DNA of 64,000 nucleotides, from NCBI RefSeq assembly GCF_000237925.1, contig NC_031498.1:19120837-19184836 (forward strand), read 5' to 3'. The notes beneath the pieces are model-generated. The model saw only the letters and a program-made list of their open reading frames with translations, was not told where the DNA came from and made no database searches. A program made the translations under genes and the position numbers. Positions 13,210 to 24,403 of this stretch are shown piece by piece (positions within the stretch are counted from its first letter, which is position 1; each line of letters starts with the position of its first letter). The DNA is from Schistosoma mansoni. Its lineage: Eukaryota > Platyhelminthes > Trematoda > Strigeidida > Schistosomatidae.

Positions 13210-14031
13210 TTAGAGCTCGCTGTTGGTAATGACAGAAAAGTTATCATCATTACTATGAAACGTTTTTTCATCGTATAACGCTGATGATAATATTTTTAAA
13301 CTCTCCAAATTATCTTCTTGTAATCCTAATAACTCGATCAAACGAACTTCTTGTACATGTGGATGACTTTTCCGATAAGCTTGAAATAATTGATTCTGTA
13401 ATCGAATAAGGATCAACTTTTCCAATGGTTCATCATGAATAAAATCACATCTCTTCCCATAGTTACATGTTCCAAAAACGTGATAACTATAACATATTTC
13501 AGTTTTATACCGTGGATGACGTGGAGCAAATCTAAGTTCATTAATTCCATGAGCAAACTGACACTTATTACCATAACTACAATCTCCATTAGAACTGTTT
13601 AAATAACGTTTACACAATTCTGTTTTATAATGTCGACCTTTTGATGGTATTATACAATTTTCATTATCATATTTCTGTGAATAACTTAGCTCTGAGAAAT
13701 TAAGCTTGAAAGATGATAAAGGATAACCATTCATAATTGAATAACAGATTTCAGAATTTTCCAGATTATTTTGATTCTTTAATTCGATCATTGTATTTCT
13801 ATCAACAACATAACTTGATTGTTCAAATGATAAATGTTTTAAAACTGTATTCCTAAAGTTATCATCATTGAAATAAAAATCTTTGTATGTTTCATTTTGT
13901 GTAACTCTTGTATACTTCTCTAATTCTTTTTGAAGATCATCTAATTGTTTTCGATTCGGTATATAACAATTAATTGCTTGATTAGTATCATCTATAGCTT
14001 TTGGAATATTCTCAGTATTATTTCTTTCCAT
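13210..14031 (-). CDS. Tandem CCCH zinc-finger protein, TTP/TIS11 (ZFP36) family
   Basis: A complete intronless frame of 273 aa. Two CCCH fingers lie at residues 140-161 (C140, C151, C157, H161) and 180-199 (C180, C189, C195, H199). Each is led by the family's YKTE(L/I)C motif (135-140 and 175-180), and the 18-residue linker has the usual length. Tristetraprolin-type proteins bind AU-rich elements in mRNA 3' ends and recruit deadenylases. That role is inferred from the family. Finger 2 has the standard CX8CX5CX3H spacing, but finger 1 is CX10CX5CX3H, two residues longer than usual, with NSSNG in the enlarged loop. The N-terminal 130 residues are Asn-rich and show no domain I know. The C-terminus (200-273) is predicted helical. 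The first ATG of the frame was taken as start; the upstream sequence is AT-rich. Confidence 0.92.
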   Translation of the reverse strand: MERNNTENIPKAIDDTNQAINCYIPNRKQLDDLQKELEKYTRVTQNETYKDFYFNDDNFRNTVLKHLSFEQSSYVVDRNTMIELKNQNNLENSEICYSIMNGYPLSSFKLNFSELSYSQKYDNENCIIPSKGRHYKTELCKRYLNSSNGDCSYGNKCQFAHGINELRFAPRHPRYKTEICYSYHVFGTCNYGKRCDFIHDEPLEKLILIRLQNQLFQAYRKSHPHVQEVRLIELLGLQEDNLESLKILSSALYDEKTFHSNDDNFSVITNSEL

Positions 14032-14040
14032 ATTTCAATA

Positions 14041-14453
14041 ATATGAACTTACTATATTCGTTAGTCTCTTCTGAATATAATGAATATAAAGTTTATATAA
14101 ATAATTCATCACTGATGAGCATTAATCAGTCAGATCGATAAACTTATGATCACAAAAAGGAACAGTGATTATTACTCAATTAGAGATGGAAGGTTTCAAT
14201 ATACACGTGTCAAATATATGTAACATAATGAATTTAAACGAAACAGAATAAATTATTGATTTATTAAAAGTAATCAATAAACTGAGGAGTAGATATCCCA
14301 AGTAGCTAATACTCAAAAAAAATCCTGATTACTAATCATTGATTAAATAACAGAATATTGTGATCAATAATTTTGATATGTCATGTTTTAAATGATTGAT
14401 AAGAATTATTAGTAGACTTTGGATTATTGTTGTTTTATCAGAAGGGTTTATTT
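14041..14453. other. Upstream region of CCCH gene
   Basis: Probably holds the promoter of the minus-strand CCCH gene. TATA-like words (tttatataaa on the minus strand, near 14090-14101) lie 60-70 bp upstream of the ATG. Nothing else was seen. Confidence 0.35.
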
Positions 14454-14640
14454 TGTGGAAATCATGAGTCAATTAAAGCTAGACCACCATGAAAAACTTG
14501 GAAGCAGTGGAAGGTCGTTTCGTCTTATTGTTGGACTCCTCAGCAGTGCGCATCCAAGATCCCGCCTCGCGAGATTCCAACCCATGATCTATCAGTCTCG
14601 CTCCCTAGCGCTTAATCACTAGACCACTGAACCGGTATTC
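14454..14640 (-). mobile_element. Family B hammerhead SINE, partial
   Basis: On the minus strand, an A-box-like region and a damaged B box (ggttggaatct) are followed by a hammerhead with intact CUGAGGA and GAAAC cores (about 14494-14550). The position expected to be the GUC cleavage triplet reads UUC. The element then ends in the family tail (gactcatgatttc). The upstream body is missing. Confidence 0.8.
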
Positions 14641-16284
14641 ACTAATAACTTATTTGAGTAACGGATTATCTCTTCTAACAGTACTTATTATTCGGTAATT
14701 TGTTATAATATTTCAATCATTAATGTTGATCAGAATTTAGTTAAGTATAAACTCTACGTATTTGAATTATAATGAAGTTACACTAATAAAAAGTATGCAT
14801 ATATGGGAATTATTGAAAATTATCATAAACATTTAGTAAACACATTTCATTTTGTAATCGATGAAAATAAATTATTGTTTGCTTTACGAATATCAGTCAT
14901 CCAGAATGTATACCATCTTTTAAAATCTATCAGTGATTATTGATATCCGGTAATAAAATTTTAAACCTCAATAGTTTATCCGATACTTTTTTATCATTAA
15001 TAATTAAGTGTGACTATATTTGTTCAGTGGTTTGTGGATCATTTCATCATTTGTTTCTATTCTACTGTGAACTTGTCAGTTGGATCTACTTAGACTCTAG
15101 TGTTGGTAATCATAGGGAACTTCAAGCCTGTAATTCACTGTTTCAGATCCTTGAATATCAACAAGGGGGGTTAAATGCTTCAGTGACTGATAAATATTTT
15201 AAACTTTTTCCGTTCTAGATAACTAGGACAGTTCTTAAACATAACTGGTGATGTGAAAGAACAAAATCTTGAACTCATTTTTCACCGCAAATTGAATTAT
15301 TCGGTTAGAAACAAATGAATCCCATTAGGTGGTATTGTCCTTGACTAAGAATAAACTCTCCATTCATCAAGCCAACTTCAAATTATGCATTCACAATCCT
15401 AGATCACTGCAAGAAGTATTAACAAAATGTATTAAAACAAAGTCAATGCCGAATCGCTAAATTTTCTCAAGGACCCGATATGCTGATAAGGACTAATCCG
15501 TTAGCTTCAACTGATTAGAAATAAGAATCAGAGAACAAGGAAAGAATTTATTCATGAACATATAATCAAGGCTCTGTTACTATAGAATGAAGTCACCGTA
15601 CTCTATTTAATTATTGTAAATAAAACTGTGTTTGTGTACCTATTATCATTCAACACCTCACAAAAATGTCAACATTGCTAAAAACCAGTTATAACACAAT
15701 TCGAGAATGAAGGGATGTGAAGATATATTTGGACAATGGTCGATGTGTATAGAGTTTAAGCTGACTATTTATCGTGAGAGATTCACAGTACGACATACTT
15801 AAGTGTGTTTTGATAAGGATGCTTGACCGAGCACCTTCAGGTAGGGATGTGTCCAGTAAAACTTTTGAGATCAATATCGAAGACTTATAAAGATATTTAT
15901 TTTGTAGATTTATATATTACTGCAGATCTATGGACCAAAATCCTTTTATACAGCTCACGCATATTTTTAAGTTTGTCAATGAAATATTGTGGTAAAATAG
16001 GGATTTAGAAATCTGGTGAATAATAGTTGATTATTATTCAGTACAGTAAATTCTTAATCCTCATATGAAGAGTCGATTGTTATGATCAATATTCCTATTG
16101 AGGCAGTATCTCTAAGGCTCCAAAATTCTGTATAAGATAGTAAAAACACTTGAAACATCTTCCTATATATATATATATATATGCGTTCTATATCTCCTGG
16201 TTTGTACATATTTTACGAATGATGTTTCAGTGGCTTTTATATAACATATTATTTTTTGATACTAGGACTGAGTGAAAGGAGAAG
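14641..16284. other. Gene-free stretch with (TA)n
   Basis: No exon or element was recognised. A pure (TA)n run lies at about 16163-16183. Confidence 0.45.
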
Positions 16285-16440
16285 TAAAGTGGTCAGTAAT
16301 TTACGTGATGCTTTACAATGAAATGACGATCCACACTGTGACTCCCTAGTTGGGGTCCTCGAAACCCTACAACTCAATGGTTCAAAATGTTATTAAACAT
16401 GACTCAGAACAGAAGCTTGTGGCATTGTTATTGTAGTTCT
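16285..16440 (+). mobile_element. Old LINE C-terminal remnant
   Basis: Diverged match to the LINE C-terminus seen at 1885-2465 (ccctagttggggtcctcgaa, then aatggttc, then catgactcagaacagaagct; compare GWGPRD, QWLE and MAQNRS). It is too decayed to translate. Confidence 0.5.
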
Positions 16441-18509
16441 TTTATCAAATTCCTTATAAATTTAAGATATGCCTTGTACGAAATCTCATTTCATTGTCTT
16501 CTTGAATAAATACAACTTTCATTTATTTATTATATAAACGTCGTCTCTCACACCTCTTAATTTTGCCATAACCTCACTTTGTCTAGTGCATTTCTTGGTG
16601 GCCTACTGCGTAAAAAGTTTCATGTTTTAAATAAAAAATTGCCAACTGACGCTAAATATCAAAGTAACTATATGATCCAAAAGATGACTAGTAATAGTTA
16701 TATATGTTTAAAAATTCTGAGATACGAAGCAGTACGCAAGACTTAAGCATTTAAAGATACAGGTTTTCATATCGTTTAGATATATCTTAATCAATATAGT
16801 CTAGTCCCGTTTACTAGAAGCAAAGTGAGGTTCTCTTAACCATAAATATCGTTTCAGAACTGTGCTACTAATAAGTAGTTTTAAGATATCTACACATTTT
16901 TAAAATACAGGAAATCAATGAAAACCGAAAGACAATATGCAGCTATTCCATCTGCAGTGTAATTCTCACAAAATTGAGTTTGGCATCCGTTTCTTAAGTT
17001 ACTGTTTGATCGTAACAATTTCCAGCTTCTAATTTAGATCCTAATAGTCTACACTTTTCAATTAATGATATTGCAGCCTTCTGGTAGTATCGAAGATATC
17101 TGAATGACAAAGCGTTTTCACCACATGATTTATGAACTTGATGATAACCGAACAGAAGAATGGAATATTCGATGAATCAGTCACAATTGAATAGATTTGT
17201 ATCATTTGAATACAAAAGACTGGGTGTTTATGTTTTCACTGTTTATGTAACTTACTAAGAAAACTATTGGAATGAATTTAAAGTAAGGTAACCTGTATGT
17301 CTATCTTAGTTCATAAAAGGGTTATCTTACTCTTAATCAATGAGGTTATATCGAATATATAAAATGTACCAACTATCACCATCGTTTATTATTATCTTAT
17401 GTCTTTTTCTCTATAGAATATTTTTCATTCTTCACTTATCGTTCTTCTAATTGTGCAATTGACTAGGTTAGGGATGTTTCAAGACCTCACCAATCTGACG
17501 TTTGTAAATGTTTAGTGTTTATTTGATATTTCATAATAATACCACATATTTAAGAAGTTATTCTTTTTGGTCCTAGAATTTTTAAGTCCAAATCAGGTAT
17601 TAAGTTCGAATCCGTGTACGAACTCTACGCAGTTTTATATTGTTATTGAACCCTTATATTCTCTTTTGAAAACAGACAATAAGGAATAGTTCTACCGACA
17701 TCTAAATATAAGTGAAACCTTATTCTAATAACTCCCCTGACTTCATTGTATTGATTACTTAATTAAATATCCTGATGAAGGTTGACTTCAGCTATTCTAA
17801 TTTATTTCATTTATTGTTAATAATTAATAAGAAACATCTGGAATCAATTCTCAAACTTCAGTTTCGTTTTAATTCAATGAGAAATTGTCCAAGTTCTATT
17901 TGATAAACTCATGGAGGAAGGGTAAGGAAATCTGTCGTTTTTGTCAGTTATATAGAGCATCAATTTTTCCAATAGGTGACCTTTTATAATATTTTACATA
18001 AGCATGTAATCTCAGTTCTCATCTGTATGCTTAATTTCAATATAATTACTAATACTTGATAAAAATAATTGTTGTCAAGGTGACTAGAACAATTAAAACA
18101 CTCAACAAATGGCATGCGACAGAAATTTAATAAATAAATTGTCTTATAATACAGTGGTGTTTGATGAGACTTTTTTCATTTTAGATAATTACTGTAACCA
18201 TCTGACCATCCTAGTTGAATATGATATGAGTCCATCTGTTTCAACAACAAAAAAAAGAAGTGAAAAAAGGCGACTGGAACAAAAAGAAAATGAAAGAAAC
18301 AGATGGAGTAGTTGTTTTCTATTCTTTTAAAAAAGACATACGATATAATTTTGAGAATGTTGGTTGGATTACTTTCATGAGAATCTTGTATAGATTGTTT
18401 AATTCGTTGGTCATTTATGTACTACACACTGACATCAGATAGGTAACTCATAAAAATCCTGCATAGGTGAATAGCTATCGCTTTTTTAATGTGAGACTCT
18501 TAAAACAAT
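16441..18509. other. Gene-free stretch
   Basis: No convincing feature. Open stretches at 18109-18442 are A-rich and lack splice or motif support. A lone B-box-like word (gttcgaatcc) lies at about 17608. Confidence 0.45.
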
Positions 18510-19110
18510 AAGCACCTATGGAAGAGGTTTACCTTTATGTACCTGAAGAGTATCACTGATAAACAGGGAGGATCTGATGCAGATGTGAAGGCACATATTA
18601 GCAAAGCAACAGCAGCATTCGTATAATTGAAGAACATATAAAAGTAAAAAAACTGTCAGCCAACACCCAAATCAGTATTTTCAATACGAACGTCTAGACA
18701 GTTCTATTGTACGGATCTGAAACTTCAAGAATTACTACAACCGTCATCTGAAAGGTAGAGGTATTTATATACAACTATCCCCGTAATATACTCTAGATCT
18801 GTGGGTCAGACACTATTAGCAGCAACCTACTGTGGAAGAGAAAAAACTAGCTTCTATTTGAGGAGATGTAGGAAGTGGATCGGACATACACTGAGGAATT
18901 CATCAAACTGCATCCTGAGACAAGTCCTAACTTGGAATCTTAAAGTCGAAGGGAAAAGATGCAGACCTAAGAGTACATTGCACCGAGAATTGGATGTAGA
19001 CATCAAAAGAATGGAAGGACGGGATTGCAGAGCCCAGGACTAAACAGGTTGGAGAATCCTTGCCGGTAGACTATGTTCCACAAATGGTAAAAGGATTAAG
19101 TAAAGTAAGT
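18510..19110 (+). mobile_element. RTE-clade LINE, 3' remnant
   Basis: A 5'-truncated copy of the same family as 9480-12647. It runs from [19 protein letters not shown] (about 18535) through LLYGxET (about 18700) and [15 protein letters not shown] (about 18870), and ends in aagtaaagtaagta near 19100. Several stops and frameshifts break it; it is more decayed than the copy at 24422-26018. Confidence 0.8.
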
Positions 19111-20311
19111 ACCAATGATCACACATTGGATATAACTCAGAAACTTCAAGTCTCCTAACACGATAACACGTTTCTAACCCAAATTTATCAGTAAAGTGCC
19201 ATCTGACCACTAACATTGTTGAACTTCGAAGTTTTAATGAAAAGTCATTGCTACTGAATAAAATAAAGCATACATCTACTTTTGGATAGCTAACAGCTGA
19301 ATAAAATTCACAGGTCTTACCTATGATTCATTACAAGGATACATCTATATCATAGTTAGTTTTTATCCTCTTAATGTTGCTGAAATTGAATTGAAATCAC
19401 TTCAAAACCCAGAGTATCACATGCTCAGCTGTTAAATTAAAACAGCTGTCGCTTGTGTCCACGGTATCGAGTCCCAGAAACAGTCCAAAACTGAAGTGGA
19501 ATGTTGTTATATTCAGTTAGTGATCCTTACATAAAAGAAGGGTCTCACATAAGATCTTTCCATTAATTGAGATATTACAAAAAACAATTCTAAAATTGTC
19601 CATACAAGAAGCACATGTATCTAAAGTGTAGAAATTAGTATTGTTTACGTGATTTATTCTAACGTTTGGACAGATCAATTATTCTAATTTCCCATTTGTT
19701 CTGTCACCTATGTGTTTGACCATCTCAATTGCTCACGTATAACGTTGACCATGTTTTATACATGTATGTATTTAGTACGTTATGTCTATTCAATTACTGT
19801 ACTTCTTATACAACTTACAAAGACTGAGTCACCTTGCTATTCTATGAATCAGTGTTACCGAAACTCCATTGCTTTATACAGTCACTGAATCTTTTATTTG
19901 CTTGTCTGCCATGCAACATTAGCATGTCTGACATGTACATAGCTTAAATATATTTCGTATTCAATGTTTACTATCTACCTTGTAGCAACGTGATTTTTCA
20001 ACAAAATATATCGGAAATAAATAGAATCCATATTTCATCAACGTTGATATCGTTTTTTTTATTAAAGAGTTAACTGTGAGCACCAAATAAGAGACTGATA
20101 ATTTTATTCCTGTTTATTCACTACTTTAAAGGTTAGAAGTGTGATGGAAATAAGTTAAAGTATTGATTAGTCATTTGAAGATCTGTATTTATCGACTGAT
20201 TCTTAATACCTCTCAATAAAAAAAATAGCATTATAAATTTAGTACACATTGATAAAAGAACTATCTATCTTCTCATGTCATTCAATATTACTCTAGTATT
20301 GACTGACTATT
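19111..20311. other. Gene-free stretch
   Basis: Nothing supported. A tRNA-like B-box word (ggtatcgagtccc) near 19465 may be an old SINE trace. Confidence 0.4.
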
Positions 20312-20470
20312 TGTTATGGACATCACAAACCAACCTAAGTTAGACGACCATTAAAAGTTTGAAAAGACTAGATAGATGATTCGTCCTAGTATGAGATGCT
20401 TCAGCATTGTTCATCCATGAAAACACTAAAGATCGAACCCAGGACCTTCAATTCTCATAGCGAGAACTTA
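20312..20470 (-). mobile_element. Family B SINE, diverged
   Basis: Minus-strand match to tail, hammerhead region and B box (ggttcgatct). The ribozyme is badly eroded, with neither CUGA core nor paired stem II intact. Confidence 0.55.
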
Positions 20471-21310
20471 ACCTTTAGATTATTTGTTGTTGTTCAGTTT
20501 TTTTCAATTTTAAGCATTTACTGCATTCTTCTCGTTTGACTCTTCTTCTCTAGTTCATCTTAATAATTTAGCTATACAAGATTTTATTCATCTCAATTAA
20601 TATTTACATTTAATTCACGTAAATTTAAACTTAATAAACGAAGAAATATGATTTCCTTGCCAATTAAAATATAGGTCTTCATCTGACTGATATTTCATTT
20701 TTAGGTATAGCTTAAGATTTTATACAGTTGAGTAGATAGGTGCTCTTTTACTACATAGATAATAGTTAATAGTAATAATTGAGAGTATCTGCATGTTTTA
20801 GTCCATTTAAAATATAAAAGGTAGTTAGACATAGTTTTCTCCGTTAGTCAATGTTTGCAGGTTAATATCTTTACCAGAGCTGATATAATTTAAGCTCAAA
20901 CGGACTTACTTATCACTGCTTCCCCAAGTTTACGCACTCAAACTAAAGTGAACGAAACGACAAATTACATTGAAAGCTCGATTACCCTAGTGAAAAATTA
21001 CTTGCAACTCATTTATACTAATAAATAGATAATCAAAATGACTTATTTAATATTACCGAGGTTACTGAACCTTGATTTAGTGTATAGTCCTTTGTTTCTA
21101 TTGTACTTTATCTTATTGTTTGCACAGTCATTTTTTTTAACACACAAATTTGGTTTTTCACGAGTGACTTTTACAAACAGATTCGATAAGGCGATATAAC
21201 ATAAATAAATGACTAATCAAAAATATATAGATAAGAGGTCTTTGAACTTATGCAAGATGTTAGTTATTGAAATCTAAAAAGATACATCAACGAATAATAA
21301 TAATGATAAT
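20471..21310. other. Gene-free stretch
   Basis: Nothing recognised apart from a short AAT-rich tract at about 21293-21311. Confidence 0.45.
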
Positions 21311-21644
21311 ATTGTAAGCAAAGATGGATAGTGGCTAGCAGTGGAGTCCAGGACGCGCGTTTCGTCCTGTTTGGGACTCGTCAGCTGGATGTACCTGGAT
21401 CTCAGAGATGATGTTTACTCTAGGACTCGACTCCAGTACCGCTCGCTTCAAACACCATCGCGTTATCCACTCGGCTACTGAGTCTTGATAGCCACTTGCT
21501 TGTGCAATCGGGTGAAGTTAAAATTCACTTAGTATTATTTGTTTGAATCTTCCCATCGATTTGTTAGGACTGCAATTGGTCAGTCTCTTATTGGCATACG
21601 TGGATACTGTGAGTATTACTTCGATATAGCTTAATTTCACAAGC
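21311..21644 (-). mobile_element. Family A (Sm-alpha-like) hammerhead SINE, full monomer
   Basis: A full 334-bp unit, minus strand. In element order: body with agactgaccaattgcagtcc, then a tRNA-like region with A box (ctcagtagccgagtggataa) and B box (ggagtcgagtcc), then the hammerhead, then the end ccactatccatctttgctta. The same end sequence restarts at 21645, so unit length is 334 bp. This matches the known schistosome Sm-alpha repeat in layout and ribozyme. Confidence 0.9.
21341..21395 (-). ncRNA. Type I hammerhead ribozyme (family A)
   Basis: The minus-strand RNA contains CUGACGA, a stem II of GUCC/GGAC, GAAAC, a four-base GCGC segment and the cleavage triplet GUC. Stem I is UCCAG before the core and CUGGA after the cleavage site. 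All core positions are intact, so it should cleave itself. Confidence 0.88.
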
Positions 21645-21711
21645 ATTGTAAGCAAAGATGGATAGTGGCTAGCAGTGGAATCCAGAATGCGCGTTTCGTC
21701 CTATTTGAGAC
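21645..21711 (-). mobile_element. Family A SINE, second unit of a head-to-tail dimer (truncated)
   Basis: Repeats the end of the preceding monomer (attgtaagcaaagatggata onward). It stops within stem II of the hammerhead, where an AAT microsatellite begins. Confidence 0.85.
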
Positions 21712-21744
<33 letters not shown>

Positions 21745-21747
21745 TAA
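21712..21747. repeat. (AAT)n microsatellite
   Basis: About eleven AAT units directly fused to the broken ribozyme of the upstream SINE unit. Confidence 0.9.
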
Positions 21748-22917
21748 GAGATATTTAATTTTCTTAACATAATAAAATTCAGTAATCCAAATATATATAC
21801 ATGGTCCTTATTTCTATTATGATTAACAACGAAACTGAAAATTCATCTAGGTTGTGCTAAAATTTCTTTCGGACTATCACTAATGCAATTTTTCCAACTC
21901 AATCAACAATAATCTAAGAATCTTTATCAGTCAAGAACTGAGTACCACTTAATACTACTGTACAATAGCTGCCGAAAGTACAGAACTCTTCGATCATTGG
22001 GTAGAACTTCCGACCACATAGATGTTAAGGCATACTTTATGAATAGTGTTCGGTTGGCTAAAATTTAAGTGCTCCATACAAACACCCAACCTCTGTTTGG
22101 AAAAAGTCAGTGAGCTTTTAATTAAGGTCTAAGTAACAGTAGCTGAATTGATTTTAAGAATCTCAAACCTACCGTATGACGACAGACAGGTTAGATTAGA
22201 CCTATTCCCCTATTATATAAAAAGAACTGTGGTGATTTATTCATAGTCTTTCAAATTATTTAGTAATCATTTTGCTCTTGACTTACGTCCATTTTTCTTG
22301 CCTTCTAGAACAAGGGATTTAAGAGAACACTCAAAAAATTTCATAAGCCCTGAACTAATTACATCTCAGCTGACTAACAACTTTCTCATTGAAACATCAA
22401 TATGTGGTTAGAGCTCCTTTCATCTACTCTTCAAAAATAAATTCGGACAAACTGAGGAGAAAACATTACCAGGAATAACAAAGCATCCAGCCTATTGTTC
22501 TCGAACTGAAACTGTGAGTGTAGAGATTAATTTTTAATTTACCTTGATGAGTGGAGACATTAAATAAATATTCAAAATTCCTATAAACCACTATTGTATA
22601 TTTTATGACAAACCAAGCACCCTTGATTGATGATTATAGTATGTAACACATTCTAAATCATTACAAATTGTAAGAATAATTCATATCACATTTATTTGAT
22701 AGTAGCTTTTTTTACACTACTGACAGAAATTTGAAGAAGAATTCAAGGTTTAGGTATCATTCTATTTATGGGAATAACTTTTATTGAAAGGAAATATGTG
22801 TATTTGTGCTCTCTATTTGTATCCTTCAACTAGCAATCAGATGATTTGTTTCAGTCTCCCAAAATTATTTCGTTTGATATTTTTATGAAACAGAATCTTA
22901 AAAATCATCAACATAAC
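21748..22917. other. Gene-free stretch
   Basis: I see nothing supported here. Confidence 0.5.
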
Positions 22918-23153
22918 TTTAAATGCTTAATTCACTTAGTATTGTTTGTTTGAATCTTCCCATTGATGCTTAGAACTGCAACTGGTCAGTCTCTAATTGG
23001 CATATGTGCATACTGTGCGATGGCATTTGAAGCGAAAGTTACTGGGTTCGAGTCCCAGAGTGAAAATCAACTCTGACGAGTCCAAAATAGGATGAAACGC
23101 GCGTCCTTGATTCCACTGCTAGCCACTATCCATCTTTGCTTTTAAATGCTTAA
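22918..23153 (+). mobile_element. Family A SINE with inverted 5' part and target-site duplication
   Basis: A perfect 13-bp direct repeat (tttaaatgcttaa) at 22918-22930 and 23141-23153 bounds the insertion. The first part (22931-about 23013) is family A body in inverted orientation. The second part (about 23014-23140) is in sense orientation: B box (gggttcgagtccc), hammerhead (CUGACGA about 23073, GAAAC, GUC) and the usual end. Stem I has changed to AAUCAA/UUGAUU with a small internal loop. The arrangement is that of twin-primed 5' inversion during target-primed reverse transcription. Confidence 0.88.
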
Positions 23154-24403
23154 GTTACCGACGATGACCATTACTTTATATGATCTACATTATATTACAA
23201 CAAAGGCTCCAAGAATCCTATGGCCTAAATTATCATCCCAATTGCTTTATTTGGTAAAATAATTTTTCAACAATTATCCCCCTTTGAAAATTGTCACTAA
23301 TTCTTTTATACATGATTCAACTTATTATACACAGACATTTGGTCTACTAATCTCCTCACTAACATTGTGTAAGTTTAATCAATCTTAGTGATATTTAGTG
23401 AAATTCAATCTAGAAATAATGTCACCCTTTTTCAAAAAAATATGCAATCGAAATAACCATATCCGCTTAACTACTGAAACTAAATCCATTCATGATTATA
23501 ACGATGATGATGATGATGGTGATGATGATGATGTTCTAGTCAGGAAAATGTTGAACATGTAAACCTGCTATTATAAAATGTATATGAATTAACTCACAAT
23601 TAAAATTAGTGAACATGTTTTTCACTCAAGTTATTTATTAGTATTAATCATGTGTAATCACCATATTTGACAAGCCTTCTTCTCATTGTTAAACTCTTTG
23701 CCCGCTCAATAATTTCATTATCCCTAACTGGATATGAATCGTTTTAGTTACTAAGTTCCATAATAATGAAAATAATAATAATATTTCATTCGGATGAATA
23801 TAAAGAAATGATAAAGAGAAACATGATGATCATAACTACAAGTTTTGTTGTTAAAATGAACAATAAATGAGAATGATAGAAACTGGGAGAAGTAAATTAA
23901 CATGGGACAATTGTGATATACATCTAATGATCTTAATTTTTTTTTCTAAACTTCTATCATTTAAAAATAGGACACCTGTTCATGTTACCTACATAGATAA
24001 GTCATATAAGAAGAAGAGAAATGTATCCAGGGGTTTAAAGTTTCTTATAAAACATATGACAATACATAATAAAAACTGTCAGATTTAAAGTTTATCTTTA
24101 TTATTAACTAACACTATTGAAAATTATGAAATTATAGTCAGTTGAGGCTGAAGAATCATCAGTATCCTGTTCATTCAATTATATATGGCGTTTTCTGTCT
24201 TAAATATGTTTCTGTTGAATGGGAAGTCATTGGTTCACATGTTTCAATTTTGATGAATGCGACTGTTAGTTAATGTTTATCAGTAAGTAACTGCATCGAT
24301 GTCAACTGAGTTAACTCTACCAGGATCATAGTTTAAAACACAAACTTTGGAGAATCGATTTCAAATTCCTCAGAGTACATGTTTTCTAGTTGTTGTTATT
24401 AAA
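23154..24403. other. Gene-free stretch with (GAT)n
   Basis: Contains a (GAT)n tract at about 23503-23533. The open stretch at 23867-24088 is unsupported. Confidence 0.45.
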
